From positions 4,812,001 through 4,876,000 of the forward strand of contig NZ_CP071182.1 of the NCBI RefSeq assembly GCF_017298635.1: a stretch of 64,000 nucleotides of DNA, written 5' to 3'. The DNA comes from Paenalicyclobacillus mengziensis. Lineage in GTDB: Bacteria; Bacillota; Bacilli; Alicyclobacillales; Alicyclobacillaceae. Under the pieces are notes generated by a model that saw nothing but the letters and a program-made list of their open reading frames with translations, did not search any database and was not told where the DNA came from. Within the stretch, counting starts at the first letter, position 1; each line of letters starts with the position of its first letter. Shown here piece by piece: positions 43,835 through 53,290 of this stretch. The translations under genes and the position numbers were made by a program.

Positions 43835-45793
43835 CTAGTTCGCCGTAGAGGCCCCCCCGGAGGTAGTGCCTGAACTCGGGATACCTGAAGCCGGCACTTG
43901 AACCAGAATCTCCTGCCCAGCAGCCAAACCGGAGGTGACTTGTACATCACCAGTTCCTAAGGCATTCGCCTGAACCGGCTGGAAGTGGACATCGCTAGGC
44001 AACTTCGTTGGATTGCTGAGCGATCCCCCCGTAAACGGCCCCGCATAAGTCCCCAACTGGCCACTCGTTGCAGCAGCGGTGCCCGAGCCAGCGGATGAAG
44101 GACCGACGACGTAGACCCCCTCTTGACCACCGACTTGTTGCAGGGCGATGGATGGAATGGTCACAACATGCGACTGATCTGCCGTCTGGATGGACACGTT
44201 CGCCATCATCCCAACCTTCAGGGCCCCATTCGTGTTCTGAACGAGGGCTGTAGCTGTGTAAGCCGATGCGTTTGCAGTCGCAGTCACAGTCGGGGTCGGA
44301 GAGACCTGGGTAATGGTGCCTTTGTACGTAACCCCTGGTGCGGTGGGCATGGTGATGGTTGCAACGTCACCTGCCTTAACTTGGCTGATTTGCGACTGAT
44401 TGAGTTGAATCGGAATCTGCAGGTCGTTTGTGTTTGTGTCCACGATCTTGATGAACGCCCCGCTCGCCCCCGCCGCACTTGCGCTGCCTGCCGGTTGCCC
44501 AACTTTCCCGTTTATCAGCGACACTACTCCATTTACGGGCGCCACCAGCTTGGTCTGGTTCTCTGCCGATTGGGCGGCCAGCAAGGCATTTTGGGTTGAC
44601 AACAGGTTGGCCTGTGCCGCTTGGACGCCCGCTTGCGCACTCGCGACACTGGCGGGATTCGGTGGCAATTGGTCTTGTTGGAGTTGGGTTTGAGCACTTT
44701 GCAACGCAATTTGGTCCATTTGAATCTGCAACTGTGCACTTGCGAGCGACGCCTGCACCGCACTTGTATTATTGACCTGTTGCTGCACCAACTGCAGGTT
44801 CTGCTGGTCGATAGTCACTTTCTGTCGGGCCCTCGTCAGAGCGTTCTCAGCGGCTGCGACACTCTGCTCGTCTCTTTGCACCGTCAGCCTATCTCTCGCA
44901 ACGCTCTGAATGGCCGACTGGAGGGCTGCGTATCCCTGACTCATGGTGGTGTAATTGGACTGTTGTTGTGCGACGGATGTTTGCTGTTGAGGGGTCACCA
45001 TCTGCTGTCTGTTCAGGGCCTGCTGGGATTGCTGATATTGCTGATACGCGGCCTGAATCTGCGCCGGTGTAATGGAACCATACATGCTTTGAAGCGTCTT
45101 TACGTTTGCTTCGTCTGACGCAAGGATCTGCTGGTCAAGCGCCAGTTGTGATTTCGCGATATCGACACCAGAGGTGTCATTCGCCGCCTGCTGGTCGTTT
45201 TGCAGTGTCGTCTGCGCTATCAGTAGCTTCTGTTGATTGGCAGCTGAGTTTTGGGAGGCAGCCAGTTGGCTTTGATACGACTGTTGAGCAGCCTTGAGTG
45301 CCAGTTCGGCTCGGAGTACAGCCTGCTGACCCGTTGCAAGCGTCGTACTGCTCGCGCCACCTTCCACCTTCACCAGGTTCGCTTGGGCCGCCGCCAGACT
45401 AGCCTTCGCCTGTGCAACGGCAGACTGCGCTGAGAATAAGGCCGCTTTGGTTGCCGTATCATCTTCCTGGGCCAATACTTGCCCTGCTTTTACAGTCTGT
45501 CCGACTTTGACACTGATTTTGGTGACCTTGGCTGCTGAGTCCGCAAAGGACAAATCTGCTGTTGAGGCAGGCTGAAGCGTGCCTGACGTGCTGACACTTT
45601 GAACCATGTTTCCGTAACCGACCTTGTAAACCATTGTTGTAGCCGCCGGTTTCGCAGCGTTGAGCCGATGCATCGCAAATGGTGCACCCGCCCCGATAAT
45701 CACCACCGCTGCTCCCGCATACAACCACTTTGTCTTCAGTTTTCTAAGTCTTGGCCCATCGATGGACCGCCCGTACTCGACCCTCGTTGCCAT
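43835..45793 (-). CDS. HlyD/MacA-type membrane fusion (efflux adaptor) protein
   Basis: About 652 residues: an N-terminal membrane anchor (about 25-45), a barrel-sandwich half (VSTSGTLQPASTADLSF, VKVGQTVKAGQVLAQ), an unusually long Gln/Ala-rich coiled-coil hairpin (about 100-395), the returning lipoyl half (APVNGVVSLINGKVG) and a beta-barrel domain (VTITMPTAPGVTYKGTIT). Such adaptors work with MacB/YknYZ-type ABC or other pumps, but none is adjacent, so its partner is elsewhere. ATG 45793 has GGGAGG 6 bases upstream. Confidence 0.85.
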   Translation of the reverse strand: MATRVEYGRSIDGPRLRKLKTKWLYAGAAVVIIGAGAPFAMHRLNAAKPAATTMVYKVGYGNMVQSVSTSGTLQPASTADLSFADSAAKVTKISVKVGQTVKAGQVLAQEDDTATKAALFSAQSAVAQAKASLAAAQANLVKVEGGASSTTLATGQQAVLRAELALKAAQQSYQSQLAASQNSAANQQKLLIAQTTLQNDQQAANDTSGVDIAKSQLALDQQILASDEANVKTLQSMYGSITPAQIQAAYQQYQQSQQALNRQQMVTPQQQTSVAQQQSNYTTMSQGYAALQSAIQSVARDRLTVQRDEQSVAAAENALTRARQKVTIDQQNLQLVQQQVNNTSAVQASLASAQLQIQMDQIALQSAQTQLQQDQLPPNPASVASAQAGVQAAQANLLSTQNALLAAQSAENQTKLVAPVNGVVSLINGKVGQPAGSASAAGASGAFIKIVDTNTNDLQIPIQLNQSQISQVKAGDVATITMPTAPGVTYKGTITQVSPTPTVTATANASAYTATALVQNTNGALKVGMMANVSIQTADQSHVVTIPSIALQQVGGQEGVYVVGPSSAGSGTAAATSGQLGTYAGPFTGGSLSNPTKLPSDVHFQPVQANALGTGDVQVTSGLAAGQEILVQVPASGIPSSGTTSGGASTAN

Positions 45794-46049
45794 CAAATTC
45801 CTCCCCTTTTCACTCTCATGTACGCACCACTTTCACTCTCATGTACGACACACGCAACGAACACCGAGCCGTCATCGTGCATGGTTTGTTCATGGCTAAA
45901 CGCATCTCTACACAGATTGCTAAGGTCGTTCTTAATAAAGAATATAACATTCTAAATGTAGTACATTGTTGTGTAGATAACAAGGGTCAAAGTGTGAACG
46001 TTTATGAGTCGCGATGGATGCGTCAGAAGACGAACGCTAGTGTCTGGGT

Positions 46050-46259
46050 AAATAACGGGCTGTGGAAGCGCTATTGGCTGTCAACCAAGTTGACGAGCAT
46101 GGAATAACGCGTTCTAGACCCGCTAAGTTCACAACGTGGGTAAATAACGCGCCGTGGAAGCGCTATCCCGATCCGTTTCGACCATAACGCGCTGTGAGCG
46201 CGTTATTTCCGCTCACGGTAGTTTCGCATGGGGTGAATAACGCCCTCCAGGCTCGTTAT
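46050..46259. repeat. Second cluster of palindromic ATAACGC/GCGTTAT repeats (family A, cluster 2)
   Basis: Five units lie at 46050-46075, 46102-46129, 46142-46166, 46182-46209 and 46235-46259. Each starts ATAACG and ends with a CGCTAT or CGTTAT type arm. They match the family in the pdh gap at 20346-20610 but with more diverged arms. They fill the space between the divergent adaptor and deacetylase genes. The remainder of 45794-46049 holds only a 16-bp duplicate (TTCACTCTCATGTACG at about 45809 and 45831). Confidence 0.8.
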
Positions 46260-46341
46260 CAAGAAAGTCATAAGGCCCAACCGGTACTGTCCTATGATAC
46301 TGTGGTATGATATGGGAATACAATGATTCGACATAGAGGAG

Positions 46342-47796
46342 ATGTCAGTCATAAATCCGTGGTTAAGAATCAGCAGTATTCTTACTACCTCTGTCGTGTT
46401 GCTAGTCGCTGGCTGTAACAATACATCGAGCCCAGCATCGGCAAACGGCAATTCTCCAACCCAGTCGGCTCAACAGACGAACTCTGTACAACCGGCAAAG
46501 TCAGCTCTACCTCTGAACCAAACGAAGGCCAATCTCACAGACATTACCTGGACCTCAAACCCGAAGACCTATGAAATCACAACAACACAGGCACCGAATT
46601 ACTCCCTGTCTGTTCCAATACTTGAGTACCACGATGCTGATTATGTACCCGGAGACATCGCCACTCTAAAACCCGGACAACTCGACGCCGAATTTGCATG
46701 GCTCAAGCAAAGCCATTTCCATCCCGTGAACCTCGGGCAGCTCTACGCCTCCTTTTACTACGGCTATCAACTGCCGTCTCGCCCCATCGTCCTCACGTTC
46801 GACGACGGCTATGAAAGCATGGATACAAAAGTACTCCCACTGCTCAAGAAATACGACTTCCAGGCCACATTCTTTATCGTCAAAGGCTTTACCCATACCA
46901 ACCGTGCTCACAACAACAAGACGTTTCCAACCCTCACCGTGTCTGAACTGAAAGACATGATGAAATCCAATCTGGTGGATATCGAAGACCACACTGAGCA
47001 TCATCTCGATCTCTCGAAGCTCTCCGTTTCACATCAAAAGCAAGAGATTCAAGGAGATGCAGCCTTTCTCGAGCAGTTCACCGGTCATCCGATAAAGTAC
47101 TTTTGCTACCCGGACGGCGGCTATACTTCTGCCACCGTGCAAGTTATCAAGCAAGGCGAATTTCTTCTTGCTACAACACAGCATCAGGGGTATGCAAATC
47201 TCACCCAAGGGCCACTCACTCTTGATAGGTTAACCGTCTTAGACTCAACCACATTATCAGGGTTTGCGAACTTGCTTGCACCATCCCTGTCCCACCAATA
47301 CACTCCAGAACAACTCTATGAGTCAGGCGCCAAGGCTTTCAGCAGCCATGATTACCAGGCTGCAATTGCAGATGAAACACAAGCCATCACGCAGGATACG
47401 GGCAATTATGCCGCCTACACCATCAAGGGCATCGCACTCTGTTACGCAGGGCATTACAACGAAGGAATGAGTGCCATCAACGAAGCGCTGCAGCTCCAAC
47501 CCAGCTATGGGTACGGTCTGTTTAACAAGGCCCTGGGGCTTGAGTTATACGGTCACTATGATGAGGCGATTGCTACCTACAAAACTGCGATACCTCTAGG
47601 CAATGGCCAGTGGTGGAAGGCATGGGCGTACTATGGCATCGCAAGTATTTACGGTCGCCGCGGGGATGTTCAGCATGTGGCTCAGTATCTGAAACAAGCA
47701 GAAGCCATCAGTCAAAGTACAAAGGTTGCGGCACGTACAGAGAAAGACTTTAATCCCGTTCGGTCAAGTCCTGTATTTCAGGCACTCCTCCGCTGA
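46342..47796 (+). CDS. Lipoprotein polysaccharide deacetylase with TPR repeats
   Basis: 484 residues. A lipobox LVAGC (C25) anchors the protein outside the membrane. A NodB-type deacetylase domain (about 95-300) has PIVLTFDDGYESMDTK, ATFFIVKG and the H-x4-H metal site in DIEDHTEHHLDLS, with CYPDGGYTS. TPR-like repeats form the last 150 residues (about 330-470; YQAAIADETQAI, GHYNEGMSAINEALQLQP, GHYDEAIATYKTAI). It probably deacetylates a cell-surface glycan. The GAGGAG is directly before the ATG, so the start is slightly uncertain. Confidence 0.85.
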   Translation: MSVINPWLRISSILTTSVVLLVAGCNNTSSPASANGNSPTQSAQQTNSVQPAKSALPLNQTKANLTDITWTSNPKTYEITTTQAPNYSLSVPILEYHDADYVPGDIATLKPGQLDAEFAWLKQSHFHPVNLGQLYASFYYGYQLPSRPIVLTFDDGYESMDTKVLPLLKKYDFQATFFIVKGFTHTNRAHNNKTFPTLTVSELKDMMKSNLVDIEDHTEHHLDLSKLSVSHQKQEIQGDAAFLEQFTGHPIKYFCYPDGGYTSATVQVIKQGEFLLATTQHQGYANLTQGPLTLDRLTVLDSTTLSGFANLLAPSLSHQYTPEQLYESGAKAFSSHDYQAAIADETQAITQDTGNYAAYTIKGIALCYAGHYNEGMSAINEALQLQPSYGYGLFNKALGLELYGHYDEAIATYKTAIPLGNGQWWKAWAYYGIASIYGRRGDVQHVAQYLKQAEAISQSTKVAARTEKDFNPVRSSPVFQALLR

Positions 47797-48017
47797 TATG
47801 GTTGCACCAGTAGAAACCGGGTCCTCGTTTTAGACAACCACCCTTTCCAATCCTCCACATGATTGAATCATCTCTCCTTTTCGAATGTAGAGGCTTACGT
47901 GTCTGCCGTTGTCAAGACATCCGTCTCTTGGACGCATACAGGAGACGGCAACAGTCCATCCTACACCGTGATACTTTATCTGTGCGTTCGTCTACAAATG
48001 TTTGAATCAGTCTCACT

Positions 48018-48079
48018 AGAGGGCTCGTGAAGGGTCAAATATACAGTCAGAGGACTCGTGAAGGGCCAAATATACGCTC
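48018..48079 (+). repeat. 31-bp direct repeat ahead of murE
   Basis: Two copies (48018-48048 and 48049-48079) share the core CTCGTGAAGGG followed by CAAATATAC, with three or four differences. Each contains a GTGAAGGG segment. The second copy ends 14 bases before the chosen MurE start. Confidence 0.85.
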
Positions 48080-48093
48080 AAAGGGATGTATAC

Positions 48094-49608
48094 ATGAACC
48101 TTGAAGTCTTGCTATCTGCACTGGACTATTCGTGTGCGTACCAACTGCATCATATCGCCATCCAGAACATTTCATTCGATTCAAGGACAGTGAGACTCGG
48201 CGATTTATTTGTCTGCTTAACTGGCCATCTCGAGGACGGCCATCGTTATGCTGACGATGCCATTCGTCGCGGCGCAGCGGCCATCCTTGCCGAGCGAGAA
48301 CTCGAAGTTCCAAGTGCCGTCCCTGTGATTGTCGTACCGGATACGAGGGCGGCATTGGCCACCATTGCCGCACGGTATTACGACCACCCAAGTCGTAAGT
48401 TGAAACTCATCGGGGTGACAGGGACAAACGGCAAGACAACCTCTGTCCATCTCTTGGAGCATATCTTAAATCGTTTGGGTCATCTCACCGGATCGGTCGG
48501 CACAATGGGCATGAAGGTGGGGAAACACTTCGAAAAGACGCAAAACACAACGCCAGAGAGTCTGGAAATTCAACGCCACCTTGCTGCGATGGTTCAAAGT
48601 GGGGCAGAATACGCCGTCATCGAAGCCTCCTCTCATGCGCTTGCCATGGGGCGGCTGAGACATTGTGACTTTCATGCGGCCATCTTTACGAACTTGACTC
48701 ACGATCACCTTGACTACCACAAGACAATGACGGCGTATCGCGACGCAAAAAAGTTGCTGTTCACCAGCCTTCGCCCCGCGACAAACGGACAAGCACCATT
48801 TGCCGTGTTAAACTGTGACGACCCGTGGTCGGAAGACTATGCCTCTGCCACGCACGCCACCATCCTCCGTTATGGTCTATCAAAAGGCGCCGATGTACGA
48901 GCGAGCGACATTCGAATCACGCCTTCGTCCACGTCATTTACGGTGACAACGAACGGACGGCAACGAACTGTCAAATGGCAACTTCCCGGCCATCACAACG
49001 TCTACAATGCCCTTGCTGCCATATGCACCGGCCTTGCAGAGAATATTCCACTCGACCGTTTCATCTCCGCCTTAGAGGAGTTTCGTGGTGTTGAAGGACG
49101 ATTTGATAGTTTCCAATCCGAGACAGGTGTAACCGTCATTGTCGACTACGCACACACACCGGACGCATTGCAGCAACTACTCGTAACCGTACGGCGCGTC
49201 ATAAGCGGTCAAATCTACTGTGTGTTTGGCTGCGAGGGTGACCGGGATACGGAAAAACGCCCCATCATGGCCCAAATCGCGCTCGAGTACAGTTCCTATC
49301 CCATTTTGACCTTAGACCACACGCGAAACGAGGACCCGGAGAGAATTCTTCACGACATGATTCTTGGATATGACCAAAATGGGGTTTCACCTGCTAGGTA
49401 TGCCGTGATTCCAGACAGGCGTGCGGCCATTTGGGCTGCACTTGAACGAGCGGGGCAAGGAGACGCAGTGGTCATTGCGGGAAAGGGACATGAGACGGTT
49501 CAGATCATTGGAAGTACCGTCCGTCCGTTCAACGACAAGCAAGTGGCCCTTGACTTTTTCAAGCACGAGGCTACTTCTACTACGAAGCAAAAACTGCTTG
49601 TTCCGTAG
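48094..49608 (+). CDS. murE: MurE-type UDP-MurNAc-tripeptide synthetase paralogue
   Basis: About 504 residues with all three Mur ligase domains: SFDSRTVRLGDLFVCL, the ATP motif GVTGTNGKTT (107-116), NTTPESLEIQ, the carbamylated lysine in YRDAKKLLF, GRFD, VDYAHTPDAL and the C-terminal IAGKGHETVQ. The diaminopimelate-binding DNPR motif is replaced by DHTR (408-411). The arginine and GKGHE remain, so meso-diaminopimelate is still the likely amino acid. It is far from any dcw cluster gene. ATG 48094 has AAAGGG upstream. Confidence 0.88.
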   Translation: MNLEVLLSALDYSCAYQLHHIAIQNISFDSRTVRLGDLFVCLTGHLEDGHRYADDAIRRGAAAILAERELEVPSAVPVIVVPDTRAALATIAARYYDHPSRKLKLIGVTGTNGKTTSVHLLEHILNRLGHLTGSVGTMGMKVGKHFEKTQNTTPESLEIQRHLAAMVQSGAEYAVIEASSHALAMGRLRHCDFHAAIFTNLTHDHLDYHKTMTAYRDAKKLLFTSLRPATNGQAPFAVLNCDDPWSEDYASATHATILRYGLSKGADVRASDIRITPSSTSFTVTTNGRQRTVKWQLPGHHNVYNALAAICTGLAENIPLDRFISALEEFRGVEGRFDSFQSETGVTVIVDYAHTPDALQQLLVTVRRVISGQIYCVFGCEGDRDTEKRPIMAQIALEYSSYPILTLDHTRNEDPERILHDMILGYDQNGVSPARYAVIPDRRAAIWAALERAGQGDAVVIAGKGHETVQIIGSTVRPFNDKQVALDFFKHEATSTTKQKLLVP

Positions 49609-49842
49609 CGAGGGATTACGACATTTGTCTGCAAATTTCTAGATTTTTCGTTGAACGGTCAACCCTTGGGACACACGGTTCGGCGGGTGTGGCATTCTAC
49701 TTGAGCGATGTGGGATTGTTTGTCTCTCACCTCTGCCACTCCCATAATCACAAAGAAGGTCCCCCGCATATGGTGAGTCATCAAGATGGGCACCGCACTT
49801 TACCTCAATTGCCTACGTATGGTGTATGGGGAGGCACACGCT

Positions 49843-51123
49843 ATGGAAATTCACGTGGTTCAGGCAGGCGAAACATTGTGGAACCTCGCCGGGCAGTATG
49901 GCGTCGCTTCTTATTCATCTATCATGGGCGTCAACCTGCTGCCGTCGATGAAGATAGTGCCCGGGCAAACACTGCTTATTCCGACTGGATGGCAGTCCTA
50001 TGTCGTGATGCCAGGCGACACGCTGTCGGACATTGCAAGTCGTTACGGCCTCCGCACGAGTGAACTGCAAGCCTGGAACCCGTGGATGCAGGGCAAGACA
50101 CCGCCTGTCGGCTACATCCTTCGACTCCCCACCGTAGCGCGCCGGGGAAAGACGGCCCTTGGATTCCTCGAGCTCATTTCACCTTCGATTGACCGTCTCA
50201 ATGTCCTGAATAACGACCCTTACTATACGTATTTGGCCCTATTTACCTACGGCATGACAGAGTCCGGGATGATTACGTCTGCAACAGATGTCACAGCCCT
50301 GCAGTTGATGACGCAAGCACAGACCCTGCCTGCCGCGACGTTTTCCAACTGGACGCTGGACAGGTTTAGTCCGGACGCTGCGCATTTGGTCCTGTCGAGC
50401 GCCTCCCTTCGCCGGCAATATCTATCTGAGGTCCTTCGCATTGTTCTGGAAAAAGGCTATAAGGCTGTTACGATTGATTTTGAGAGCCTGCATGAGGGAG
50501 ACCGGGCCGCGTTTGTCGAATTTCTTCGCGAACTCTCCATTCGTTTACGGCCGCTTCGCATACCAAGTATCGTCTGCCTCATGCCCATCACAGAGCAACT
50601 TCCCTATGAAGCCCCAATCATTCAAGCGTACGATTACGCAGGCATTGCCGCGAATGCGGATTTCGTGATGCTCATGTCCTATAACTGGTCTTGGCCAGGC
50701 GGTCCGCCAGGGCCGATCGCTTCACTGAAACTCGTCGATGCCAACATTCGATATGCTCTGGCACGGATGTCACGGACGCAGATTCTACTTGGACTTGTCC
50801 GGTACGGTTATGATTGGGCCCTGCCGTATCAGCAGGGTGAGACAACCGGAACCTTCGCCGTTCAAACGGTGGTAGAGCTCGCGATGAAAAATCAATTACC
50901 TATCACCTTTGATATGCAAAGCCTGACTCCCTCGTTCAGCTACTGGGACACTCAAGGTCGACCGCATGTCGTCTGGTTTGAAGATGCACGGAGCATCCAA
51001 CTCAAATTGCAACTCGTACGGAAATACGACTTGGCTGGAATTGCAGCATGGGAGCTCAGTGAACACTTCCCGCAATTTACCCAGTTGCTCACTGACAACT
51101 TCCTGATTTTGCGACCATCATAA
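49843..51123 (+). CDS. LysM-GH18 spore cortex-lytic/germination protein (YaaH/SleL-like)
   Basis: About 426 residues: two LysM domains at the N terminus (EIHVVQAGETLWNLAGQYGV; SYVVMPGDTLSDIASRYGL) and a GH18 domain with the catalytic glutamate in GYKAVTIDFESL and MLMSYNWSWPGGPPGPIAS. There is no signal peptide, as in B. subtilis YaaH and SleL, which are spore-coat associated. The expected role is N-acetylglucosaminidase action on cortex fragments during germination. ATG 49843 has GGGGAGG 8 bases upstream. Confidence 0.9.
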   Translation: MEIHVVQAGETLWNLAGQYGVASYSSIMGVNLLPSMKIVPGQTLLIPTGWQSYVVMPGDTLSDIASRYGLRTSELQAWNPWMQGKTPPVGYILRLPTVARRGKTALGFLELISPSIDRLNVLNNDPYYTYLALFTYGMTESGMITSATDVTALQLMTQAQTLPAATFSNWTLDRFSPDAAHLVLSSASLRRQYLSEVLRIVLEKGYKAVTIDFESLHEGDRAAFVEFLRELSIRLRPLRIPSIVCLMPITEQLPYEAPIIQAYDYAGIAANADFVMLMSYNWSWPGGPPGPIASLKLVDANIRYALARMSRTQILLGLVRYGYDWALPYQQGETTGTFAVQTVVELAMKNQLPITFDMQSLTPSFSYWDTQGRPHVVWFEDARSIQLKLQLVRKYDLAGIAAWELSEHFPQFTQLLTDNFLILRPS

Positions 51124-51168
51124 ACCGACTAGGCCTGCTTGCGTCTGCGAACTGCAGAGTCGAGAGAG

Positions 51169-52350
51169 TTACCACGTACCTTCCGGGCTAAATAGAACGT
51201 GTTGGACAACGAGCCTTGCAGCCCCCCGAACCACACTATCGTGTGTTGCTACATCGATTCTGATGCGTTTGTTTCGAGAAACAGACCGTTGGTTCATGGC
51301 TTGTTCAATTCGTGAAATCACGAATGGATATGCTCCAGCGATGGACCCTCCCAAGCAAATTCGTTCTGGATTCAATGTATTACCGATATTCGCAATCCCA
51401 ACCCCCAAACTTTCTCCTAACTCCGCAAATGCTCTAGTGTAGGTGTCATCTCCATGGGTTGCTTTCTCGATGCAGTGCGAAGTAAATGCTGCATTTGGCA
51501 GTTTTGTATTGCGCTCCTCTCCGTGGTCTTGCAGAATTCGCAACAGCCCGCGCTCGGAAGCATATTCCTCCCAGCATCCATAACTTCCGCAGGAGCAGCG
51601 AAGCCCCATCGCAGAAATGGTCATGTGTCCATATTCTCCTGCAATGCCGTTGTGTCCACGATAGAGTTGCCCGTTTGCGATGATACCGGCTCCGATGCCA
51701 ATCCCGGCATTGACAAAGACCATGTTTCCCTTCCCTGTACGAATGTGCTCCGCCAAGGCTCCACAGTTAGCGTCATTGTCAATAAAGACGGGCAATTGAA
51801 CTCTTTTTTCAAGTTCCTTCCCCATTGGCCAATCAAATATCTCAAGGTTTGGCAAGTAATGCACGTAGCCCCTCTCCGCATTCACCATACCCGGCAGGGC
51901 GATTCCAACACCAAGAACTCCGTGCGGGCTGTTCGGCACTTGACCAAGGGCAATTTGTATTTCACGTTCTAGTTTGATGACAAGATTTTCTTTTGTCGGC
52001 TGTTCATCGGCACCATATAAAGGTTGCTCTCGTAACCAAATGATGTCACCTTTCAGTGACAACACAGCCGTCGTCGCATGGGTAATTTGGACATCGATGC
52101 TGATGACATAAGCAGCCGTGCGATTGAACTCAAGCAAAACCGGTTTGCGCCCACCTTGCGATGCCCCATAGCCAGTCTCGGTGACAAATTGCTCTTTGAT
52201 TAAATCGTCTACAATGGAAGACACAGTAGCTTTATTCATATCCAGGTCCTTAGATATTTGAATGCGAGAAATTGTATCGGCTTCAAAAACCTTTCTGAAA
52301 ACACTCGCACGATTCATACGTCTCATGGCGGTGGGATCAATAGCGTGCAT
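51169..52350 (-). CDS. ROK-family transcriptional regulator
   Basis: About 393 residues: a MarR-like winged helix (FEADTISRIQISKDLDMNKA) followed by a ROK domain with VGIALPGMVN, FIDNDANCGALAEH, VNAGIGIGAGI and the zinc motif CSCGSYGCWEEY. The last gene of a sugar ABC operon, it probably represses that operon until its sugar binds. GAGGAGG lies 12 bases before ATG 52350; the ATG at 52371 is part of the ribosome binding site itself. Confidence 0.88.
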   Translation of the reverse strand: MHAIDPTAMRRMNRASVFRKVFEADTISRIQISKDLDMNKATVSSIVDDLIKEQFVTETGYGASQGGRKPVLLEFNRTAAYVISIDVQITHATTAVLSLKGDIIWLREQPLYGADEQPTKENLVIKLEREIQIALGQVPNSPHGVLGVGIALPGMVNAERGYVHYLPNLEIFDWPMGKELEKRVQLPVFIDNDANCGALAEHIRTGKGNMVFVNAGIGIGAGIIANGQLYRGHNGIAGEYGHMTISAMGLRCSCGSYGCWEEYASERGLLRILQDHGEERNTKLPNAAFTSHCIEKATHGDDTYTRAFAELGESLGVGIANIGNTLNPERICLGGSIAGAYPFVISRIEQAMNQRSVSRNKRIRIDVATHDSVVRGAARLVVQHVLFSPEGTW

Positions 52351-52468
52351 TGCGACAAGAGTCCTCCTCATGAATTTCGTGTCGAGTAGAATGTGTCTCC
52401 ATGAATGATATAGGTTGTAAAGCAACGCGCTGGTAGGGGGCCGAAACAAGCTCTCCTAGACATAAGGC

Positions 52469-53290
52469 CTAACCTTTGACAGACCCAGCCAACAGGCCAC
52501 GTACGAAATATCGCCCAAGAACAAGATAAACAATGAGTGTGGGTAACGATGCAATGAGCGTACTAGACATTAAAACGTTCCATTGAATATGTTGACTTCC
52601 TGCAATGTTGACAATCGCCACTGTGACGGGTTGCAAGGGTGGGTCTGTCACGGTGACACCAAATAGGAAGTCGTTCCAAACTTGCGTAAACTCCCAAATA
52701 GCTGCGACAACGAACCCCGGAATGGACAGTGGGAGCATGATATTCCGAAAGATACCCCAGTAGCCATTCCCATCAATTTGAGCGGATTCCAACAGCTCAT
52801 TGGGGATGTCGGCAAAGAAATTCCGAAAAATAAGTGTCATCATCGGAATCCCGTAAACGATGTGGACAAGAGCAAGTCCAGGGATTGTATTAAATAGATT
52901 GAGTGTGTTGAGTACTCGAATGAGCGGAATTAAGGTACTTTGGTACGGAATAAACATCCCGAGTAAGATGAGAAAGTAGATGATGTTTGCGCCACGAAAT
53001 TTCCATTTGGACAATGCATATCCGTTGATGGATCCAATAATGGTCACGACAATCGTTGCTGAGGTGGCCAGATATACACTGTTCATCATGTCTGGAGCAA
53101 CTTGGTGCCAAGCCTGTGCGATACCGGAGAACCCAAAGGGATGAGGGAGCGCCCACATTTGCTGCAGACTTACGGCAGAGTTGCTTTTCAAACTTGTAAT
53201 GATCAGTAAATAGACGGGAATCAAGAAGATGACTCCAAAGATGGCCAGCACCACATACAGAATTGTTCGGCTGAAAGTTCTCGCTGTCAT
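52469..53290 (-). CDS. Sugar ABC transporter permease (MalG type)
   Basis: 273 residues with six membrane spans and the EAA-loop motif ELLESAQIDGNGYWGIFRNI-type sequence. It overlaps the MalF-type gene by 4 bases, so the two are translationally coupled. No ATPase gene is present in the operon, so a shared MsmX-type ATPase elsewhere probably drives it. Sugar unknown. Confidence 0.93.
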   Translation of the reverse strand: MTARTFSRTILYVVLAIFGVIFLIPVYLLIITSLKSNSAVSLQQMWALPHPFGFSGIAQAWHQVAPDMMNSVYLATSATIVVTIIGSINGYALSKWKFRGANIIYFLILLGMFIPYQSTLIPLIRVLNTLNLFNTIPGLALVHIVYGIPMMTLIFRNFFADIPNELLESAQIDGNGYWGIFRNIMLPLSIPGFVVAAIWEFTQVWNDFLFGVTVTDPPLQPVTVAIVNIAGSQHIQWNVLMSSTLIASLPTLIVYLVLGRYFVRGLLAGSVKG

